Position numbers and translations under genes: made by a program
In this document: positions 18,892 through 22,013 of the stretch, piece after piece
Numbering within the stretch: the first letter of the stretch is position 1
Layout: each line of letters begins with the position of its first letter
Source: Bacteroidota bacterium
Lineage (GTDB): Bacteria > Bacteroidota > Bacteroidia > AKYH767-A > OLB10
Direction of reading: 5' to 3'
Length of the DNA stretch: 22,013 nucleotides
Assembly (NCBI GenBank): GCA_016721435.1
Contig: JADKIC010000044.1
Coordinates: 1 to 22,013 of the forward strand
Notes under the pieces: generated by a model
Told to the model about the DNA's origin: nothing
The model's input: the letters and a program-made list of their open reading frames with translations, nothing else
The model's database searches: none

Positions 18892-19043
18892 TTATTTTGC
18901 GTCAATAGGATGTTCGAAATGCCAGGTCAGATAGGCTTGTACTCCTTTTAATACGGCATAGAAAAAGGTAATAAAAGGATCAGAAATCTGATCAGACTTT
19001 TTATCCAAGAAGGGCCCGGTAAACTTGAGATGAGCGATAGCAT
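18892..19043 (-). CDS. Small 50-residue protein, translationally coupled to its upstream gene
   Basis: ATG 19041-19043 overlaps the stop codon TGA of the preceding gene in the sequence TGATG, a classic coupling arrangement. One C must be restored in the CCC complementary to 19012-19014. The frame then reads MLSLISSLPGPF, then LDKKSDQISDPFITFFYAVL and KGVQAYLTWHFEHPIDAK to TAA 18892. Length and composition are protein-like, and part is amphipathic or hydrophobic. I do not recognise a family with certainty. The next gene, terC, is convergent, with its stop 50 bases away. Confidence 0.55.
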
Positions 19044-19462
19044 CAGACCGATTGAAATCTGTTTAACCAGGTTGATTTAAGTGGAGCCCTGAATCTGCTC
19101 GAATATTCACCCAGCGTTGTAACTGTTAAGTCATACACCGGAAGTTCGCCATCCACCCTACCGGATTGTATCATATTCTCCATCTCCTTTAAAGAAGTTG
19201 TGGAAATAGTATTCTCCGAATTGACAAAAGCGACTTTTAATCTATCGAGCAAATCAATATTTAATTGTTGCTGCACATTCTTCACAAATTGATACAATTT
19301 ATCAATGGAACAGCCACTGGCATTCACTTCCGATTCATCCACTGCCACAATCAGAAACAGATCATCCACAACCAGGGATGAAGCATTTAAGTCTACTTTA
19401 TGAGCGGTCCACTGTTGCAGGAATACATCAGTCTGCTCCTTAAGAAAAGTCACTTCAGAAAG
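19043..19462 (-). CDS. Conserved Bacteroidota protein, 5' end replaced by repeats
   Basis: About 139 residues of a family found in many Bacteroidota genomes, often mislabelled ABC transporter ATPase. It has no Walker A or B motif. Recognisable parts are FLKEQTDVFLQQWTAHKVDL, VDESEVNASGCSIDKLYQFV and LNIDLLDRLKVAF, and the end LKSTWLNRFQSV resembles relatives that end in SWYNRF. Relatives begin about 30 residues earlier with a RVWIYQ-type stretch. Here the frame upstream of VLSEVTF runs straight into AAATACGAA tandem repeats, with no native start. A GTG at 19453 opens it within the window but is probably not the true start. The gene is either cut at the 5' end by the repeat block or split by misassembly. 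Function unknown. Confidence 0.6.
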   Translation of the reverse strand, partial: LSEVTFLKEQTDVFLQQWTAHKVDLNASSLVVDDLFLIVAVDESEVNASGCSIDKLYQFVKNVQQQLNIDLLDRLKVAFVNSENTISTTSLKEMENMIQSGRVDGELPVYDLTVTTLGEYSSRFRAPLKSTWLNRFQSV

Positions 19463-19546
19463 TACGAAATACGAAATAAAATACGAAATACGAATAAAAT
19501 ACGAAAGTACGAAATACGAAATAAAATACGAAATACGAATAAAATA
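19459..19546. repeat. 45-base tandem repeat (two copies) of ACGAAATACGAA units
   Basis: Two near-perfect copies (from 19459 and from 19504) of a 45-base unit. The unit is itself built of ACGAAAT/ACGAATA/AAAATACGAA words. The tract is short-period and AT-rich, with no spacer variation, so it is not CRISPR-like. It directly abuts the truncated end of the conserved gene at 19462. Similar words continue to 19590 and recur at 19714-19766. Confidence 0.8.
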
Positions 19547-19563
19547 GAAAAGCAGGAATTACT

Positions 19564-19847
19564 AAATACGAATAAATAACGAAAATTACGAAAGTTGAAT
19601 GATATGACTATAATGCAATGGCAATGAATCTGCGTAAATCAGTTAAATCAGTGTAGGCCATTTCGGCCTCAGCGTTCCGGATTAGAAATTTTAGGTGATA
19701 AAAAATTGGTTGGAATACGAATTACGAATAAAGTACGAAATACGAATAAATTACGAAAATACGAAAGTGGAGTGTTATGACTTTAATGCAATGGGAATAA
19801 ATCTGCGTAAATCAGTTAAATCAGTGTAGGCTTTAGCCTCAGCGTTC
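19564..19847. repeat. Two direct copies of a ~112-base interspersed element
   Basis: Copy 1 (19564-19677) and copy 2 (19738-19847) share most bases, including an identical 32-base core starting AATCTGCGTAAATCAGTTAA (19627-19658 and 19800-19831). The core is followed by a small hairpin: AGGCC-ATTTC-GGCCT in copy 1 and AGGCT-TT-AGCCT in copy 2. The stem differs but stays paired. The element starts with an AAATACGAATAAA tract. No reading frame runs through it. Confidence 0.7.
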
Positions 19848-19877
19848 TAATAAGGTATTGTTGAGGAAGAAAAAATA

Positions 19878-20283
19878 TTAGATGCCGGGGTTTTGGATCA
19901 TTTTAATTTCTTCTTTTTTGAGGGCTACTTTCCACATTTTACCGTCGGGGGTTTCTACCTTTTTTAAGGAGATTTTTTGCTCCGCATTGTTACCGGCTTC
20001 GGTAAAATAAACGATAGCATTCACTCCTCGGATGTCTTCAGAAAGAATGCTGATCTTTCCGGGCGTTTCTTCGGATTTGATATCATTCAACTCTTCAATT
20101 TTTTCAAATTGTTCAAGCAGCTTTATTGTTTCAACGGTACCATACTTTCTTCGCTGTCTCATAGTCCCTTTCCTGCATCGCATTTAAAAACATTTCCGCA
20201 ACAATGACAGGATCTTCATCCTTTTTGCAGGAAGCAATAGTCAGAAAAATTAGGGTAAATGGTAATAAGAGTCTGCGTATCAT
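19878..20283 (-). CDS. DUF4878-like lipoprotein (one frame break)
   Basis: An envelope lipoprotein of about 134 residues. From ATG 20283 it begins MIRRLLLPFTLIFLTIASCK, a type II signal with Cys in the lipobox. Then VAEMFLNAMQERDYETAK and KYGTVETIKLLEQFEKIEEL, which fits the DUF4878 (Lumazine-binding/NTF2-like) pattern of lipoproteins with AxxFLxAxxxxDxxxAxxY. The end is KMWKVALKKEEIKMIQNPGI. The frame is broken near 20145, where removing one C (plus strand) joins ETAKK to YGTVE. Its ATG overlaps the stop TGA of the upstream papain-like gene in ATGA, so the two are translationally coupled. The role of this family is not known in detail. NTF2-like domains often carry immunity or envelope-stress functions. 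Confidence 0.72.
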
Positions 20284-20905
20284 GGATAATTAAATCTATA
20301 GATGAATTTCGAATGTTGATTTAAATAAAGATTATCCGGAGCAATGTAGCTGAAATTTTCTATGCTGGTCACCGGGAAATAATTCACATCGCCGGTGGCA
20401 TTAATAAATTTCTCTCTGATCCACTCTGAACAATAGAACTTACTATTATCCTCCATATTAAATTCAAATCGAATTCCGGAACATTTTTCAAATCATTTTT
20501 AACGTCAGAAACAATGTTGTTAATTTCTAATGCTGATACGTCCGACGATAGACAGCACCTTTGCTGCAGACCTCTTTATTCCAGAAATCGGAAATACGCT
20601 CCCCAATGCAAGGGACTACCATAATTACTTTGTTGAAGATGCACCACAAAAGGTTGATCTTCCTTAAAAACAACGATTCCCGCATGGCTGAAGGTCGGAT
20701 CCTGGAGCGAGCAGCGCTGAAACCAACTGCTGATCATTCCGTACCCGTTTCTGAAAACGAGATCTCCTTCTTTTAATAGTATTTTACCGAATTCTTTCTC
20801 ATTCTTCCGGGCTGTATCTACTCCCGAAACACTTATGATCAATGCCATATTTACTGCTATAACACCCATCACCACCATTATAAACCGACTTACTTTAATA
20901 CGCAT
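20280..20905 (-). CDS. Permuted papain-like (YiiX/YebB-type, C92) amidase or peptidase (three breaks)
   Basis: An extracytoplasmic enzyme of about 208 residues with an N-terminal membrane anchor (VSRFIMVVMGVIAVNMALII). Repaired, it shows GDLVFRNGYGMISSWFQR, then SLQDPTFSHAGIVVF with the catalytic His, then RISDFWNKEVCSKGAVYRR and VSALEINNIVSDVKNDLKNV, then KFYCSEWIREKFINATG with the catalytic Cys. His before Cys is the permuted order of YiiX/YaeF (C92) enzymes, here complete. The end FSYIAPDNLYLNQHSKFIYR runs to TGA 20280-20282. Frames switch near 20605, 20541 and 20461. The start is 10 bases past the argS stop, and its stop overlaps the DUF4878 lipoprotein start by 4 bases. Likely substrates are lipids or cell-wall peptides, judged by family. 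Confidence 0.72.
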
Positions 20906-20915
20906 ACTTTAACTT

Positions 20916-22013
20916 TTACATTCTTTCCGGAACTTCAATTCGAGTAATTTTAAATTTTTGAATCAGTGTCGCACATTTATTTGATAAATGCATTCTGAAA
21001 TTAGATGTTTCTAATTCTACAGGATCAACGATAGGATACTCGTGATAGAACTGGTTGTAAATTTTCGCCAATTCGTACACATAATTCGCAATAACAGCAG
21101 GACTCAATCTTTCGGCAGCTTCGCCCAGCACAAAAGGATATTTTAACATCCATTTTATCAATACTTTTTCCTTTTCATTCATAGCGGGATAATTTCCGGG
21201 AGAAGAAGAAAGAAAATCTTTCAATTCAGGATAATTTTCACCTTTCCGTAATACAGATTTTATCCGGGCATAGGTATACTGTATAAAAGGTCCGGTGTTG
21301 CCATTGAAATCGATGGATTCTGCAGGATTAAACAACATTCTTTTTTCAGGGTCCACTTTCAGGATAAAATATTTCAGCGCACCCATTCCAATCATATTGT
21401 ACAAAGCGGTTGCTTCTTCCGATTCAAAATCACTTATTTTTCCCAGTTCCCTCGTGATGTTACCTGCTTCGTCAATCATCTCCTTCATCAGATCATCGGC
21501 ATCCACTACAGTCCCCTCTCTCGATTTCATTTTCCCTGAGGAAGATCGACCATGTTGTAGGATAAATGATACAAGCGATCCCACCATTCATACCCCAATT
21601 TCTTAATAACGAGTTTGAGTACTTTAAAATGATAATCCTGTTCATTTCCGACTACATAAATCAGGCGGCTAAAGCCAGTTTCATCAAATCGTTTTTTTGA
21701 TGTTCCAATATCCTGAGTGATGTATACGCTGGTACCATCGCTTCTGAGGAGTAATTTCTGATCCAGGCCTTCATCGGTGAGGTCGACCCATACAGATCCA
21801 TCCGGTTTTTGAAAGAAAACACCCTTCTTCAGCCCTTCCAACACCAATTCCTTACCTACAAGATACATTTCTGATTCGTAATAAAACTGATCAAAGTCAA
21901 CGCCCAATTGCTTGTAGGAAACATCAAATCCTGCGTAGACCCATTCATTCATCATTTTCCAGAGCGCGAGCGTTTCTTCATCTCCGGCTTCCCATTTGCG
22001 TAGCATTTCCTGG
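20916..22013 (-). CDS. argS: Arginyl-tRNA synthetase, 5' part outside window (one break)
   Basis: The C-terminal two-thirds (about 366 of about 590 residues) of ArgRS, which attaches arginine to tRNA-Arg. The core motifs are YYESEMYLVGKELVLEGLKK, RSDGTSVYITQDIGTSKKRF and GNEQDYHFKVLKLV. The class-I signature appears in the ArgRS form GKMKSREGTVVDADDL in place of KMSKS. The anticodon-binding helical domain includes GPFIQYTYARIKSVLRKG and VIANYVYELAKIYNQFYHEY. The family end is EVPERM. The frame breaks at 21530-21533, where adding one A to AAAA joins LPQGK to MKSREG. This is essential, single-copy and otherwise perfect, so the break is almost certainly a sequencing error. It heads the operon argS, papain-like gene, lipoprotein gene. 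Confidence 0.93.

Noticed and set aside
19043..19462. ABC transporter ATPase
   Set aside because: The common database label for this family is unsupported: no Walker A, Walker B or ABC signature is present.
19459..19546. Tandem repeats considered as a CRISPR array
   Set aside because: The 45-base copies are head to tail, made of short AT words, with no unique spacers and no cas genes nearby.
1..22013. Programmed ribosomal frameshifting as the cause of the many breaks
   Set aside because: The breaks lie in unrelated genes, without consistent slippery heptamers or downstream structures, and mostly need one added base in homopolymers.

Overview
The window looks like a chromosomal segment of a Bacteroidota bacterium. 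Five things point that way: secreted proteins with SprB-type and Ig-like repeats, a type IX secretion (T9SS) sorting tail on a beta-propeller protein, a TonB receptor paired with a DUF4249-type lipoprotein, several promoters fitting TTG-(18 to 21)-TAnnTTTG, and moderate-to-low GC. No name below genus level is justified.

Layout. Minus strand 1-5859 holds a secreted beta-helix protein followed by a giant repeat-rich adhesin that runs off the left edge. 6148-7801 is a hipB-hipA type toxin-antitoxin pair. 7802-8454 is a repeat-bearing non-coding stretch. 8455-11137 is an envelope glycan pair: a GT-C-like polytopic membrane protein, then a DPM1/GtrB-type glycosyltransferase. 11500-11831 is a small two-helix membrane protein. 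11924-13633 is a T9SS beta-propeller protein. 13747-17633 is a TonB receptor, a DUF4249-like lipoprotein and an AlbA_2/Schlafen-type DNA-binding protein. On the plus strand lie tRNA-Pro(GGG) (17880-17953) and a TerC-family membrane protein (18112-18841). Back on the minus strand, 18892-19462 has a conserved Bacteroidota protein and a translationally coupled 50-residue protein. 19459-19850 is a repeat block. 19878-22013 is argS, a permuted papain-like protein and a lipoprotein.

The reading frames are broken in many places. I count roughly 25-30 single or double base indels, and most can be repaired by restoring one base in a short homopolymer. They hit housekeeping genes (argS, terC) as well as accessory ones. 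This fits an uncorrected long-read or metagenome assembly better than gene decay. I therefore give each gene's reconstructed extent and its indel positions. Several genes (the permuted papain-like protein, the GT-C C-terminus, the small membrane protein, the coupled 50-residue protein) only become visible after this repair.

Functionally the window is an envelope and surface region: secreted adhesins, a TonB uptake system, cell-surface glycan enzymes and envelope lipoproteins, plus a toxin-antitoxin pair. I see no transposase, integrase, phage gene or CRISPR array.
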